Notes: generated by a model not told the origin, from the sequence alone. A stretch of DNA of 51,822 nt from Candidatus Heimdallarchaeota archaeon (GCA_019057635.1 DXJL01000149.1:1-51822), one strand, 5' to 3'. Positions 1 to 9,205 are shown, numbered from the stretch's first letter. A program made the numbers and translations.

Positions 1-128
1 TCATTGAGACAAATATTGGAACTGGCGCAGCTTTCTCTGTAGAAGTCCCAAAATTAATTTTTTACAAATCATTAGAAACCGTTGATCTTCTATTTTGCAT
101 CGTTATAAGCGAAGCTGACATTAACATT
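1..128 (+). CDS. C-terminal end of an upstream histidine kinase (partial)
   Basis: The frame that begins at base 3 reads IETNIGTGAAFSVEVPK. This matches the last glycine-rich strand of a HATPase_c domain (the G-x-G-x-x-F-x-V-x-x-P ending of histidine kinases). The 5' part lies outside the window. No stop codon follows: the same frame stays open through bases 60-128 and enters the next kinase at its ATG (129). Either this is one long polypeptide with two kinase modules, or a stop has been lost and the second kinase starts internally. The family call is fairly secure; the gene boundary is not. Confidence 0.55.
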
Positions 129-1400
129 ATGGCGGAATCTATCCTAGAAGTATACAATTCTTCTGCAGGTCAGTTTGTGCTGAGTCAAGTAATAACAATT
201 ATTATAATTTTCTTTTTAGCATTCTCAATATCTTTGATCGGGTATAGCTACGGAATAAGAGGAATTTTTCAGTCACGTACAAGATTAACTGAAGCTAAAC
301 TTGAAAAATCGGAAAAGGATTATCAAGATTTATTTGAAGACACCCCTCTTGGATTATATCGCTCTACTCCTAGTGGACAGTTTATTGCCGCTAATAAAGC
401 ATTTGTGCAATTATTAGGAGCCAATTCATTTGAAGAACTCGAAAGATGGAATATAAATGAGTTAACTAAAGAAATTGAATATCCACGCGCCGATTTTGCT
501 TTTAGAATAGCTGGAAGTAAGGAAGCAAAAACTTTTGAGTATCGCATTAAACGGTTAGATGGTCCTCACATTTATATTCGAGAACATTCAAGAGCAGTCC
601 TAAATGATGAGGGATCGATTCTATTTTATGAAGGATCGATGGAAGATATTTCTCAACAACGTGCTGCTGAGTTCGCGAAAACTGTTTTAGAACAAAAACG
701 ATCCGATTTCATTTCTATGACAACGCATGAGCTAAGAACTCCATTAACCTCAATTAAAGGCTTTACTGAAATACTTGAAAGGAGTAATGAAACAGATATC
801 GAAAAAGAAAAACGCGTACAAATTTATAGAATGATAAAGAAAAATGTTTTACGTCTTGAACGACTAGTGCAGGGTGTTAGTGATCTCACCCGCATGGAGC
901 AGGGTATCTTCGATTTACAAAAAGAAGAGTTTAAATTATGTGAATATCTTAAGAGGTTAATTCCCTTATTTGAAACATTGCTCGGTCATCCTATGCAAAT
1001 AATACGACATTCCCCTGAAAAAAGCTGTTGGGTCAATGCGGACAAGGATCGAATTGAGCAGATCTTAACTAACTTGATCGACAACGCAATTAAACATACT
1101 CCTGACGATAATCGTCAGATTTTAATTGAAATTGAGGTTCTAGAGAATGTATTACAACTTAAAATCGTGGATAACGGCTGTGGAATATCAACAGAAAACT
1201 TAGAAGTAATATTTAATCAATTTGTCTCCTTACCAACACAATATTCGGTAGTAGGTACTGGAATTGGATTGTACATTTCCAGATTATTTGCTGAAGCTCA
1301 AGGTGGTTCTCTTTGGGCTGAAAGTGAAGGAATTGGATTAGGATCAACATTTATATTAGAAATACCTCTTTTAAAAGAAAAACATCCTCCTTCTGATTAA
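129..1400 (+). CDS. PAS-domain sensor histidine kinase, membrane-anchored
   Basis: This is a sensor kinase that would autophosphorylate on histidine and pass phosphate to a response regulator. One membrane segment lies at about residues 17-42. A PAS domain follows (about 60-180, starting near YQDLFEDTPLGLY). The HisKA helix carries FISMTTHELRTPLTS with the phospho-acceptor His200. The HATPase_c domain has the N box (QILTNLIDNAIKHTP), the G1 box VDNGCGIS and the G2 box GTGIGLYIS, then GSTFILEIP at the end, so all catalytic elements are present. No extracellular sensor domain is seen, so the PAS domain is the likely input. The ATG at 129 is the first ATG, but the frame is open upstream to base 3. 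No receiver gene is adjacent; the nearest receiver protein is at 9206. Confidence 0.85.
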   Translation: MAESILEVYNSSAGQFVLSQVITIIIIFFLAFSISLIGYSYGIRGIFQSRTRLTEAKLEKSEKDYQDLFEDTPLGLYRSTPSGQFIAANKAFVQLLGANSFEELERWNINELTKEIEYPRADFAFRIAGSKEAKTFEYRIKRLDGPHIYIREHSRAVLNDEGSILFYEGSMEDISQQRAAEFAKTVLEQKRSDFISMTTHELRTPLTSIKGFTEILERSNETDIEKEKRVQIYRMIKKNVLRLERLVQGVSDLTRMEQGIFDLQKEEFKLCEYLKRLIPLFETLLGHPMQIIRHSPEKSCWVNADKDRIEQILTNLIDNAIKHTPDDNRQILIEIEVLENVLQLKIVDNGCGISTENLEVIFNQFVSLPTQYSVVGTGIGLYISRLFAEAQGGSLWAESEGIGLGSTFILEIPLLKEKHPPSD

Positions 1401-1498
1401 ACAAGAGCAGAGAGTAACTACATCAGCAATGAGAGGAACTAAATCAAGAAAAAATTATCATTTCTGGAAGACATCAAAGATCAATTACCCCCATCTTC

Positions 1499-1510
1499 AC
1501 TTTTTTAAAC
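1499..1510 (+). promoter_or_regulatory. Candidate TATA element for the ABC exporter operon
   Basis: The T/A-rich stretch CTTTTTTAAACC lies about 60 bases before the ATG at 1568. That would place a start site near 1533 and give a leader of roughly 35 bases. The 167-base gap before the operon holds nothing else recognisable. Such stretches are common in DNA this AT-rich, so the call is weak. Confidence 0.25.
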
Positions 1511-1567
1511 CTAATATGAATACTTTACAATATTATCTTCAAATCTCTCAATTATGTTGTAATCACC

Positions 1568-2497
1568 ATGAGCGCAGAAATAATTACTACAGACCGCCTT
1601 TCTAAATTTTATGGTTCCATACGAGGAATAGATGACGTTTCAATCAAGGTTCCGACAGGTGGTGTTGGATTTCTTGGCCCCAATGGAGCAGGAAAGACAA
1701 CATTAATCCGAACATTGCTGGGAATCATTCGTCCAACGAAAGGATCAGGCTATGTCTTAGGGTACAATATCAAATCTGAAATAAATCAAGTGAGGGATCG
1801 TATTGGGTATATTCCTGAGTTTAACACATCTTTTATTCCCGATATGACTGCTATGAAGTTTGTAGCTTTCTGTGGGCGGATGAATGGTCTTGCCAATGCA
1901 GAATCCAAACAACGGGCAAGTGATTCGTTGTATTATGTTGGTCTCGGTGAGGAAAGATATAGAAAATTAGGGACATTTTCCCTTGGAATGAAACAAAAAG
2001 TTAAACTTGCTTCAGCTTTGGTTCATGACCCAGAAATTATAATTGCTGATGAACCAACAAATGGTTTAGATCCCACTGGTCGCACTCAAATGTTAGAATT
2101 AATCCGTAATTTACAAACTGACCAAAATAAACACGTTATATTAAGCTCTCATTTATTGAGAGATGTTGAACAGACAACAGATTACGCCATAGTTTTTTCT
2201 GAAGGAGAAATACTTGCTCAAGGTAAAATTAAAGATTTAACTTCTGGTCGAAGCACTTCTATTAGTGTGAAAGTGAAATATCATCAGGAACAATTCATTA
2301 GGAATTTAAAAGATAAGGGATTTGAGGTATGGGATGAGGGAGGGTTTATCGAAGTAAAAAAATTCAATGATACAGAAAAGGCAATTTTCATAGCTGCTTA
2401 TGACTCTGGTGCGGAAATTAGATACTTTGGAAGTCGGTCTAGCACACTTGAGGATGTTTTTGTCGACTTGTTCCGAAATAAGGAGGGTATTCAATGA
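1568..2497 (+). CDS. ABC transporter ATP-binding protein (ABC-2 type exporter)
   Basis: Nucleotide-binding subunit that would drive an ABC-2-type exporter. Motifs: Walker A GPNGAGKTT (residues 37-45), a Q-loop position reading IGYIPE with Glu in place of the usual Gln, a signature motif FSLGMKQK (degenerate LSGGQ), Walker B IIIADEPTNGLDP, and the H-loop LSSHLL. A C-terminal extension of about 90 residues (from about 220) is typical of the CcmA/DrrA group. The stop codon overlaps the next start (ATGA at 2494-2497), so it is probably translationally coupled to the permease at 2494. A second ATPase/permease pair follows, so the four products may form one transporter with two different ATPases. 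The substrate cannot be told from sequence. Confidence 0.9.
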   Translation: MSAEIITTDRLSKFYGSIRGIDDVSIKVPTGGVGFLGPNGAGKTTLIRTLLGIIRPTKGSGYVLGYNIKSEINQVRDRIGYIPEFNTSFIPDMTAMKFVAFCGRMNGLANAESKQRASDSLYYVGLGEERYRKLGTFSLGMKQKVKLASALVHDPEIIIADEPTNGLDPTGRTQMLELIRNLQTDQNKHVILSSHLLRDVEQTTDYAIVFSEGEILAQGKIKDLTSGRSTSISVKVKYHQEQFIRNLKDKGFEVWDEGGFIEVKKFNDTEKAIFIAAYDSGAEIRYFGSRSSTLEDVFVDLFRNKEGIQ

Positions 2498-3489
2498 GCG
2501 ATAAATCGAATCAGAATGGTGCATATGTTAGGAAGTTTTCTTTTCGGCCATATACAGGAGTCCGTCGTGGACGAATTTTCCGAATGTGGTCAATTTCTTG
2601 GCAGTGGTGGATTCACGAATGGGACCGATCTCGTGCAATTAAAATTCTTATCGGCTTTCAACTATTTACCCTACTTATAACAAATATCATGGTACTCACT
2701 TTTAAAAATCCTATCTTAAGTAATGAACAGATTCTTGAGGATACCTTAATACCATTAGTAAGGGGAATTGTAAGCTTTCAAACCACTATTCGTGGAGGAC
2801 AGTCAAACCATGATAATGGCTTTGGCGGGGGAACTTTTTCGATCGGTGGAACAAGTCTCTTCATACTGCTTCTTGCTGTACTTGTAGGATCAGGATTGAT
2901 TGCAGACGATATTACGAATAAAACAAATGAGATCTATTATGCAAAGCTAGAAAAATACGAATATATAATGGGAAAATTTGGGGCATTTTTTATCTTCGGA
3001 AATGTAATAATTACTCTCCCGTATGTTTTAGAATTTTTCTTACTCTACATTGGATTAGGAAATATGGATTTTATAGCAGTTCTTCCAGTTCTAGCTCATG
3101 TCATCCTTTTCACTGAATTAATTAATTTAACTTATGCCGCAATCATCTTGGCATTCTCTTCCTTAACTGGCCGACGTCTATATGCTGGCCTTACTACCTT
3201 TATGCTATTATTCCTTGCAAACATGATTATTCCCTCTCTTGCATTTGCACAGGGAGGAGAAGTAGGTCTTCAGTTATTAGGTGATGTTTTAACACTTCTT
3301 CTAATTGGATCCTATATTATAGACGGTGAATCAATAATCAGGTTAGATCTTCTCGGTAGAGAGCATACTCTAAACTTGGCAAATGGAATCGGAATTGAAA
3401 CATGGATGATTTTCGGAAGTCTAGGTTTAATTATCTCACTTGGCATTGCGATAGTAGTATTTCAAGTATATAGGAGGCACAGCATGTGA
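2494..3489 (+). CDS. ABC-2 type permease subunit
   Basis: Integral membrane protein of 331 residues with about six hydrophobic segments (for example AIKILIGFQLFTLLITNI near 50, SLFILLLAVLVGSGLIADD near 125, and WMIFGSLGLIISLGIAIVV near the C terminus). The sequence GLIADDITNKTNEIYYAKLE after the second segment resembles the ABC-2 permease signature (D-E/D-x-x-x-x-T, then a phrase about donor and acceptor sites). The N-terminal 45 residues are basic and rich in Trp and Arg, and likely cytoplasmic. It overlaps the ATPase genes on both sides by 4 bases (ATGA at 2494, GTGA at 3486), which supports a single operon. A conserved substrate pocket is not recognisable. Confidence 0.75.
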   Translation: MSDKSNQNGAYVRKFSFRPYTGVRRGRIFRMWSISWQWWIHEWDRSRAIKILIGFQLFTLLITNIMVLTFKNPILSNEQILEDTLIPLVRGIVSFQTTIRGGQSNHDNGFGGGTFSIGGTSLFILLLAVLVGSGLIADDITNKTNEIYYAKLEKYEYIMGKFGAFFIFGNVIITLPYVLEFFLLYIGLGNMDFIAVLPVLAHVILFTELINLTYAAIILAFSSLTGRRLYAGLTTFMLLFLANMIIPSLAFAQGGEVGLQLLGDVLTLLLIGSYIIDGESIIRLDLLGREHTLNLANGIGIETWMIFGSLGLIISLGIAIVVFQVYRRHSM

Positions 3490-4406
3490 TCGAATTGGAA
3501 AATGTATCTAAATCGTTTGGTGATGTTGTTGCGATATCAAATTTGAGTCTACATGTTAGAGCAGGTTCTATAACAGGGTTTTTAGGTCCGAATGGAGCAG
3601 GAAAAAGTACAACTTTAAAAGCTATCATGGGTGAAATTTATCCAGATATAGGAACAGTTTCTGTTCTTGGTGAAAATCCTATTAATAATAACAGACTCAA
3701 ACAAAGAACAGGTTATGTTTCAGAGCATGATGATTTGTATCCATGGATGAAAGGCAAACAATTTGTATCATCTCTTGCCAAGCTACTTTTACCTCGTGAA
3801 GAAGCAGAACGAGCAGCAAAAGAGGCATTAAAGAAAGTAGGATTAGCCGTTAAAGGAAAAAAAATCAGAGCTTATTCTAAAGGAATGAAACAACGCCTAA
3901 AAGTAGCCGCAGCTATCGTTCATAATCCAGATTTGCTTATTTTTGATGAACCATTTGGAGGTCTTGATCCACTTGGCCGTCGTGAAATGAAAAAACTGGT
4001 CCTGGAACTCAATCAAGATGGGGTAACAGTTCTAATTTCCAGTCATATTTTGTATGAGCTTGATCAAATGAGTAAACGTATGATTCTCATTCATCGAGGG
4101 CAAACACTTGCTGAAGGAGCTCCCTCGGAAATTTTAGAGCTTATCGATCAGTTTCCACATCAAATATTGATTCATGCGCCAATTGATCACCTTAAAAGTC
4201 TTTCAAAGTTAATGATTGATGAATCGATTATTACTTCTTTGAAATTCAACCCTGATAAATCAGCTACTGATTTAATTGCAATTACTAATAATCCAAAGGA
4301 GTTTTATCCGAAAATGACTCTGCTGATCGCTAAAAACAATCTTTCTATTGAGCATCTTGAAAGCACTACAGATAACATTGAGGCAATTTTCGAATACTTA
4401 ACATAA
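3486..4406 (+). CDS. ABC transporter ATP-binding protein (second ATPase of the operon)
   Basis: Second nucleotide-binding subunit, 306 residues, using a GTG start that overlaps the previous stop (GTGA). Motifs: Walker A GPNGAGKST near residues 36-44, a Q-loop position GYVSEHDD lacking the usual Gln, the signature YSKGMKQRLK, Walker B LLIFDEPFGGLDP and H-loop ISSHIL. The last 90 residues form the C-terminal extension common in exporters of the ABC-2 group. It is closer in layout to the ATPase at 1568 than to importer ATPases. Fifteen bases separate it from the permease at 4422, which has a GGAGG ribosome site in the gap (tggaggaataagaac). It probably pairs with that permease. Confidence 0.9.
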   Translation: MIELENVSKSFGDVVAISNLSLHVRAGSITGFLGPNGAGKSTTLKAIMGEIYPDIGTVSVLGENPINNNRLKQRTGYVSEHDDLYPWMKGKQFVSSLAKLLLPREEAERAAKEALKKVGLAVKGKKIRAYSKGMKQRLKVAAAIVHNPDLLIFDEPFGGLDPLGRREMKKLVLELNQDGVTVLISSHILYELDQMSKRMILIHRGQTLAEGAPSEILELIDQFPHQILIHAPIDHLKSLSKLMIDESIITSLKFNPDKSATDLIAITNNPKEFYPKMTLLIAKNNLSIEHLESTTDNIEAIFEYLT

Positions 4407-4421
4407 TGGAGGAATAAGAAC

Positions 4422-5228
4422 ATGACTGTCACACAAGATAAACCAAACTATGGGTATTCCCCTCCCTTACTTTCACGGGGAATATTCTTGATCCAAATTT
4501 TCTTAAATAAATATATGTATGACAAGAAAACATATATTTTGATTTTGATTAGTTTTCTTCCATTACTAACAATTGGCAATATTTTTAGACCTGGAATTGA
4601 TGATTATGTTAACCTAGTAGGTCCTGCTTCAATATTTAGTTTTATTGTTATGCCATTAATCTCCCTAATATTAGGTGTCTCCGCAATTTCTGACGAGAAG
4701 GAGAATAAAACCATCAGCCAACTGCTAGCGCGTCCTGTACGAAGAGAAGAGATAGTTGTTGCCAAATGGATTACTATCATGTTTATTGGTCTAATAATCG
4801 TAGCAATCAATACTTTGATTCTTTACTTGGGATTTTATATTTTACTACCAGAATCTATTGATCTTTTTGGAAATCTATCAGTACTGATTGGTACATGGTT
4901 GTATTTGGGCCTTTGGTACGTAGTATACGCTACGATTTTTTTATTCCTTGGCGTATTCATCGATAAAAATGCAATAGGTCTAGGTCTAGCGATTGCATAT
5001 TTTGAAGTTTTTTTCGGCCAGTTCTTATTTGGTGGTTTTACAGGAGCTTCTCCTTTTTCCATAGCCAATCACATTAATTATATTGCCTCAGAATATTTCT
5101 TAAGTGATTATCTGTCATTTTCTATAGCAAATTTTGAAGTATTTTCTTCAGTCTTAGTCTGTATAGGACTAGTAATTGGTTTTTTATTCCTCGCAGCATT
5201 CACAATGCGGAGAAAAGATTTCCCCTAA
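4422..5228 (+). CDS. ABC-2 type permease subunit (second)
   Basis: Integral membrane protein of 268 residues with about six hydrophobic segments. The loop after the second segment reads ISDEKENKTISQLLARPVRR followed by REEIVVAKW, a clear match to the conserved cytoplasmic phrase of ABC-2 permeases (D-E-x-E-x-x-T-x-x-x-L-L-x-x-P-x-x-R-x-x). The start at 4422 has a GGAGG site 10 bases upstream. It closes the exporter operon; its last four bases overlap the 3' end of the surface-protein gene on the other strand (5225-5228). The operon design (ATPase, permease, ATPase, permease) suggests either a heteromeric exporter or two related exporters made together. Confidence 0.8.
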   Translation: MTVTQDKPNYGYSPPLLSRGIFLIQIFLNKYMYDKKTYILILISFLPLLTIGNIFRPGIDDYVNLVGPASIFSFIVMPLISLILGVSAISDEKENKTISQLLARPVRREEIVVAKWITIMFIGLIIVAINTLILYLGFYILLPESIDLFGNLSVLIGTWLYLGLWYVVYATIFLFLGVFIDKNAIGLGLAIAYFEVFFGQFLFGGFTGASPFSIANHINYIASEYFLSDYLSFSIANFEVFSSVLVCIGLVIGFLFLAAFTMRRKDFP

Positions 5229-6181
5229 TTTCTCTTTTTCTTCTTCCCAGTACCTAAATATAATGAGCTTATTGCAATGAAAACAATAATAAAGTCAATA
5301 CTGCTAATATAACCCAATTCATCCTCTCGTTCAAGTCGAATGTCTAGAGATAGACTAGCAGAATTACTATTATTCACTGATCCTTCCATATCTGAATTGA
5401 TATCATAAAATAACAAGATTCCATTTTTTTTCTCCCATTTAAATTCAGCAGCATATACAAAATCCAAGAAAATACCTGTAGATTCATCATTCATTGTGCC
5501 AGAATATTCTACTTCCATGAAAAAATATTCTTTCGTTTCTTCATAATCTAAATATAGTACTGTCTCAATCCCTTCCAACGCTCCATCTAATTCTGGAATA
5601 GATTGATTCCAAATATTAAAAATTGATAGCCAAGGGAGGGTGACTGGTACTACAAAGAATTCCTCTCCAGCTGATACTCCAGCTGAATTATTAAAGAAAT
5701 TGACTTCGTTTCCTAGGACACTGAGGCCTAATGCATTTTGAATACCCAAAATAACTTGGGACTCATTGCTTTCAACATTTATTGTGCTAGTGTTTGATTT
5801 CATTTGATATACAACATTTACAGGATCTTCATCGTGAACGGATATGATACTGAGGTTGAACGTTGTTCCAACGGGAATAAGTTCCTCTCCCAGCATATAC
5901 CCCCGTGTAGAAATTTCCGTATCAAAGATTCCAAAAGAAAACGCAAAAGTTCTTTTTGCAGCTACTACTGTATAGGTCCATTTGTCTTCGGAATCAACAT
6001 TATAGCTTGAAAAGCTAGCCTCAACTGTGAACGGAGTGAGAAGTACTAAGAGGAACAGGAAAAGAACAGAAATATACCTGATTTGCAATGCTCGTTTAAG
6101 AACTCTCAAATCACTCATATCATCAAAATACTTTGAGATATAAAAATATTCAGATGTAGGATTCGTCAATTTACTCTTCAA
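5225..6181 (-). CDS. Secreted, C-terminally anchored surface protein, unknown function
   Basis: The protein is 318 residues as read from 6181. An internal ATG at 6118 (Met22, MSDLRVLKRALQIR) would place the basic and hydrophobic signal segment (YISVLFLFLLVLLTPFTVEA) closer to the N terminus and may be the true start. After the signal the chain is a beta-rich domain with many Asn, Ser and Thr and several potential N-glycosylation sites. A C-terminal hydrophobic helix (IDFIIVFIAISSLYLG) and a GKKKKRN tail form a membrane anchor. No family is recognised. The gene is convergent with the ABC operon and overlaps it by 4 bases. Confidence 0.6.
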   Translation of the reverse strand: MKSKLTNPTSEYFYISKYFDDMSDLRVLKRALQIRYISVLFLFLLVLLTPFTVEASFSSYNVDSEDKWTYTVVAAKRTFAFSFGIFDTEISTRGYMLGEELIPVGTTFNLSIISVHDEDPVNVVYQMKSNTSTINVESNESQVILGIQNALGLSVLGNEVNFFNNSAGVSAGEEFFVVPVTLPWLSIFNIWNQSIPELDGALEGIETVLYLDYEETKEYFFMEVEYSGTMNDESTGIFLDFVYAAEFKWEKKNGILLFYDINSDMEGSVNNSNSASLSLDIRLEREDELGYISSIDFIIVFIAISSLYLGTGKKKKRN

Positions 6182-6221
6182 GTATTACTTATTAGATTAT
6201 AGTGATTTAACGTTAAGAAAT

Positions 6222-7382
6222 TCACCCCATATAATCTCTAATTCGCTTAAAAGCTTCTTTGATTTCCTCTTCAGACCTAGAAAAAGCAACACGGAAATAT
6301 CCATCAGCCGAATCTCCAAATGCCGCACCAGGGATTGTGGCAACGTTCGCTTTATTTAGAATTTCCTCTGCTACAAGTTCTGATGGCTTCTCTGAATGAG
6401 AATATTTGATAAAGCCATAAAATGCTCCATCAACACTATTGAGTGATAATCCATCTATCTTAGATACTTCATCTAGTAACAATTGTCTACGGACAGGAAA
6501 TACTTCTTCAATTACTTTTTGAGCTTCAAACCTATGTTCCAAAGCAGTCACTGCACCCCATTGGCAAAAAGTAGTTGCACAACTTGTACTTGCCTGTATA
6601 AATCGTAAAATACCTTGAGTCAACGTTTTATTAGCAATAGAATATCCGAGGCGGAAACCAGTCATGCTATATGTTTTAGAAAAGCCATTCACAACAATAA
6701 CATTGTCTCTCCAGTTTTCTAATTCAGTTAAAATAGTTTTGAAGGAGCTGGGAGCATACATATAGTCGTTATAGATTTCATCTGCAATTATCATGAGATT
6801 GGTATCCTCGATCAAATCTTTCACAAAAGAAAGCTCTTGGGAGGAAACGATATGTCCAGTTGGATTATTTGGAGAATTTAGGAGTAATGCTTTAACGTCA
6901 GTATTCGAGATGGTTTCCTTAACATACTCCTGATTAAGAGAAAAATCATCTTGCATGGGGACAGTCAAAAATTGACCACCGGAGAGACGCGCCATATCGG
7001 GATAGGAAACCCAATATGGTTCTGGGAAGAGAATTTTTTCTCCCCGATTAAGTAAGGCGTAAATTGATGCTAAAATGCTTTGTTTGGCACCTGAAGTTAC
7101 AACAATTTCCTCATTTGGATTTAGATCAACAGAATAATCATCGGTATAAGCAGAAGCTATCTTATTTCTCAATTCTGGGATTCCTGAACTGATAACATAT
7201 GTCGTTTTTCCTTGATTAATCGCATCGATAGTAGCGTTCACAATAGAGGGTAATGGTTGGAAATCTGGTTGGCCTATTTCCAAATGAATTATATTATGTC
7301 CATTAGCTTCTCTTTCTTTTGCTAATCGAAAAAATTTTGCCGTAGGAGACCCTTGAAGTTGTTTAAGCTGTTCTGATAGCAT
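6222..7382 (-). CDS. Class I/II aminotransferase (aspartate aminotransferase-like)
   Basis: PLP-dependent fold-type I aminotransferase of 386 residues, normal length for the AspC/AAT group. Signature elements are SGAKQSI for the PLP phosphate contact (about 97-103), NNPTG (172-176), ADEIYNDY (about 200-207, the Asp that pairs with the PLP nitrogen) and the Schiff-base lysine K236 in NGFSKTYSMTGFRLGY. A C-terminal Arg in FRVAFSRSEEE matches the carboxylate-binding arginine. This favours an amino acid/2-oxo acid transaminase, but the exact donor (Asp, Ala, aromatic, branched-chain) cannot be fixed. The gene stands alone between the surface protein and a 217-base intergenic gap in which no other gene is seen. 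Confidence 0.85.
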   Translation of the reverse strand: MLSEQLKQLQGSPTAKFFRLAKEREANGHNIIHLEIGQPDFQPLPSIVNATIDAINQGKTTYVISSGIPELRNKIASAYTDDYSVDLNPNEEIVVTSGAKQSILASIYALLNRGEKILFPEPYWVSYPDMARLSGGQFLTVPMQDDFSLNQEYVKETISNTDVKALLLNSPNNPTGHIVSSQELSFVKDLIEDTNLMIIADEIYNDYMYAPSSFKTILTELENWRDNVIVVNGFSKTYSMTGFRLGYSIANKTLTQGILRFIQASTSCATTFCQWGAVTALEHRFEAQKVIEEVFPVRRQLLLDEVSKIDGLSLNSVDGAFYGFIKYSHSEKPSELVAEEILNKANVATIPGAAFGDSADGYFRVAFSRSEEEIKEAFKRIRDYMG

Positions 7383-7599
7383 TTAATTCACATCTAGATT
7401 TGAATCATGTTGATAAACTTATAAATCTTTAAGATAATGAAGACATTGTCATAAAAGAAATTTTCATTTACCCTTTTGAAAACTATTCCCAAAGAATATA
7501 TTAATTCTAATCTTACTTAATTCCAAAAGTACTAGATTCATCTTCAAAATCTATAATCTAGCGTAATCGCGCTGATGAAATTAAATATATACACGTGAA

Positions 7600-8640
7600 A
7601 TGAGTATGAAAGTCGACCCAAATTGGTTTCTCTTTGTGGAGGAAAAAGAGATACGGTGGAGTTTTGGAAACCCCGATGAGGAGTTTAAAAGTTTTGTGAT
7701 TAATTTTCTTGCTGGATTAGCTCAAATTGGAGAGGAAATCTTTGGAGAAAATGGTGTAGCTTCGATAGAGTTTGATCTACCAAAGAAATCTCAAGTTCTA
7801 TCTTCTGAGATATTTATTGTGAATCTATCAAATAAGTTTTTTATTATTATGTCAGATCCAAGCATTACCATGAAGATGCTGAACCAACAAGGGGGAATAG
7901 CACCTGAAGTTGAAGAAATTTTATCAGCTGTGTTGGTTGGGCAAGCAGCAATACTATTCGGAACTAGTATTTCAGAAGTCTCATCAGATGATGAGAGTAG
8001 TAAAATTAAAAAGGTCTGGCAAAACATAATACTTGATATTTCAGCGAAGTATACAGATGATATAGACAAAATTGTTTCTTCGAACTCATCCAACTTTTCA
8101 CGGCTTGCATTTGAAGATTTGTTATTTCTACACTATCATTTAAGAAAACAATTAGAGCTAGGCAAGATTGTTTCTCCCAAGGGATGGAGTTTGGTGTCTC
8201 ATTACAGTGGTAGTGAAATCCCATTAGAACACAATATGGAATGGGATGCAGTTGTTCTAGCAGGTTATTTAGGGATAATTATTTCTTTTATTACTGCACT
8301 CTTTAATTCTAAACCAAAAACTCTCACCTTTGGAACGCATACAGTCCAAACTCTTTGTTTTATTAATGGAAAAGATGACTATTTCATTGCTATTGATTCC
8401 CCATTTACAAAACTTATTTTAGAGTCTGAATTTCAAACAAAATTCTTCGCACTTCAGGAAGAAGTTATTACGGATTTACACGATGCCCTTCGCAAGCGTA
8501 TTATCGAAGAAATTTTAGCTGCAAACGCAGAAGAATTGGAAAATCAAAATTTAGTCTCATTACTTCAAGATAACGTTTTATCAAGAAAAACACTCTTTAA
8601 ACGATTGTTTTCCCGTAAGAAACGACTTGATTTTAGGTGA
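7600..8640 (+). CDS. Uncharacterised protein with two longin/roadblock-like halves
   Basis: Cytoplasmic protein of 346 residues with no membrane segment and no family recognised outright. Two stretches share a pattern. The first is residues about 28-105: helix SFVINFLAGLAQIGEEIF, a strand phrase with FDLP, then NKFFIIMSDPSITMKML. The second is about 218-290: VVLAGYLGIIISFITALF, TLTFGTHTVQTLCFING, DDYFIAIDSPFTKLIL. This helix-strand-strand-(F-x-x-D-x-P) order resembles the longin or roadblock-type small domains common in Asgard archaea. The C terminus is basic (KRLFSRKKRLDFR). The start follows ACGTGAA; a second in-frame ATG lies two codons later. Fold assignment is inference from pattern only. 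Confidence 0.55.
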   Translation: MSMKVDPNWFLFVEEKEIRWSFGNPDEEFKSFVINFLAGLAQIGEEIFGENGVASIEFDLPKKSQVLSSEIFIVNLSNKFFIIMSDPSITMKMLNQQGGIAPEVEEILSAVLVGQAAILFGTSISEVSSDDESSKIKKVWQNIILDISAKYTDDIDKIVSSNSSNFSRLAFEDLLFLHYHLRKQLELGKIVSPKGWSLVSHYSGSEIPLEHNMEWDAVVLAGYLGIIISFITALFNSKPKTLTFGTHTVQTLCFINGKDDYFIAIDSPFTKLILESEFQTKFFALQEEVITDLHDALRKRIIEEILAANAEELENQNLVSLLQDNVLSRKTLFKRLFSRKKRLDFR

Positions 8641-8734
8641 AAACTTCTAAACAAGTTTACTACAATCGCAAACTTTTTGAATAGGAGAGCCTGTTATCTG
8701 TTGTCTAATATCTGAAAAAATGAAGTAGATTAAA

Positions 8735-8983
8735 ATGGCAGATAAAATTGGCGTTATAGAAAATTTTTTCGCAAAGATAAATGTGTGTGTTTTACATGTT
8801 ACTAGCGGTGAATTGTCCTTAAACGACACAATTAGTATAAAAGGGTCAACAACCGATATCACAATGACTGTAAACTCGATGCAAATTGATAAAAAGGATG
8901 TAGAACATGTCAAAACTGGAGAAAAAGTAGGTTTAAAAGTTCCAGATCGTGTTCGACCCGGAGATGAGGTTTTCAAAGAATAA
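8735..8983 (+). CDS. EF-Tu domain-2-like small beta-barrel protein (translation elongation factor-like)
   Basis: An 82-residue protein with the pattern of domain II of translational GTPases: IGVIENFFAKINVCVLHV, GELSLNDTISIKG, then a strand TDITMTVNSMQID, KTGEKVGLKVPDRVRPGD and EVFKE. The phrases V-x-x-G-x-L-x-x-G-D-x-I-x-x-x-G and V-x-x-G-x-x-V-G-L match the barrel fold. There is no G domain, so it cannot hydrolyse GTP. Stand-alone domain-II proteins of this size are known in archaea, with unclear function. It lies alone on the plus strand, 94 bases after the preceding gene. A longer minus-strand reading frame over the same DNA (8647-9135) lacks domain sense. Confidence 0.75.
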   Translation: MADKIGVIENFFAKINVCVLHVTSGELSLNDTISIKGSTTDITMTVNSMQIDKKDVEHVKTGEKVGLKVPDRVRPGDEVFKE

Positions 8984-9205
8984 ACATTAGAAGTTTCAAT
9001 TATTTTTTGATTCAATATTTCCTGAAGATTTTCAATCATTTCGTCAGTATTTCTAGAAAGAATAGTTCCGTGTCGAGTGTAATCTATTTCATTCCATTTA
9101 TATAATAGATCCAGTTTTAATGAAACACTTAACAAGTAAAAATCTTTAAGTATCCCTTAGAAACTGAAAGATTATTTTATTTCTCTCTGGATCAACGTCA
9201 AGGCA

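Noticed and set aside
5225-5228. Overlap of the ABC operon and surface-protein genes as a sign of a joined function
   Set aside because: A four-base tail-to-tail overlap is common in compact genomes and says little about function.
8647-9135. Long minus-strand frame over the EF-Tu-domain-like gene
   Set aside because: It lacks domain sense, covers a well-matched small gene on the other strand, and its composition fits an antisense shadow.
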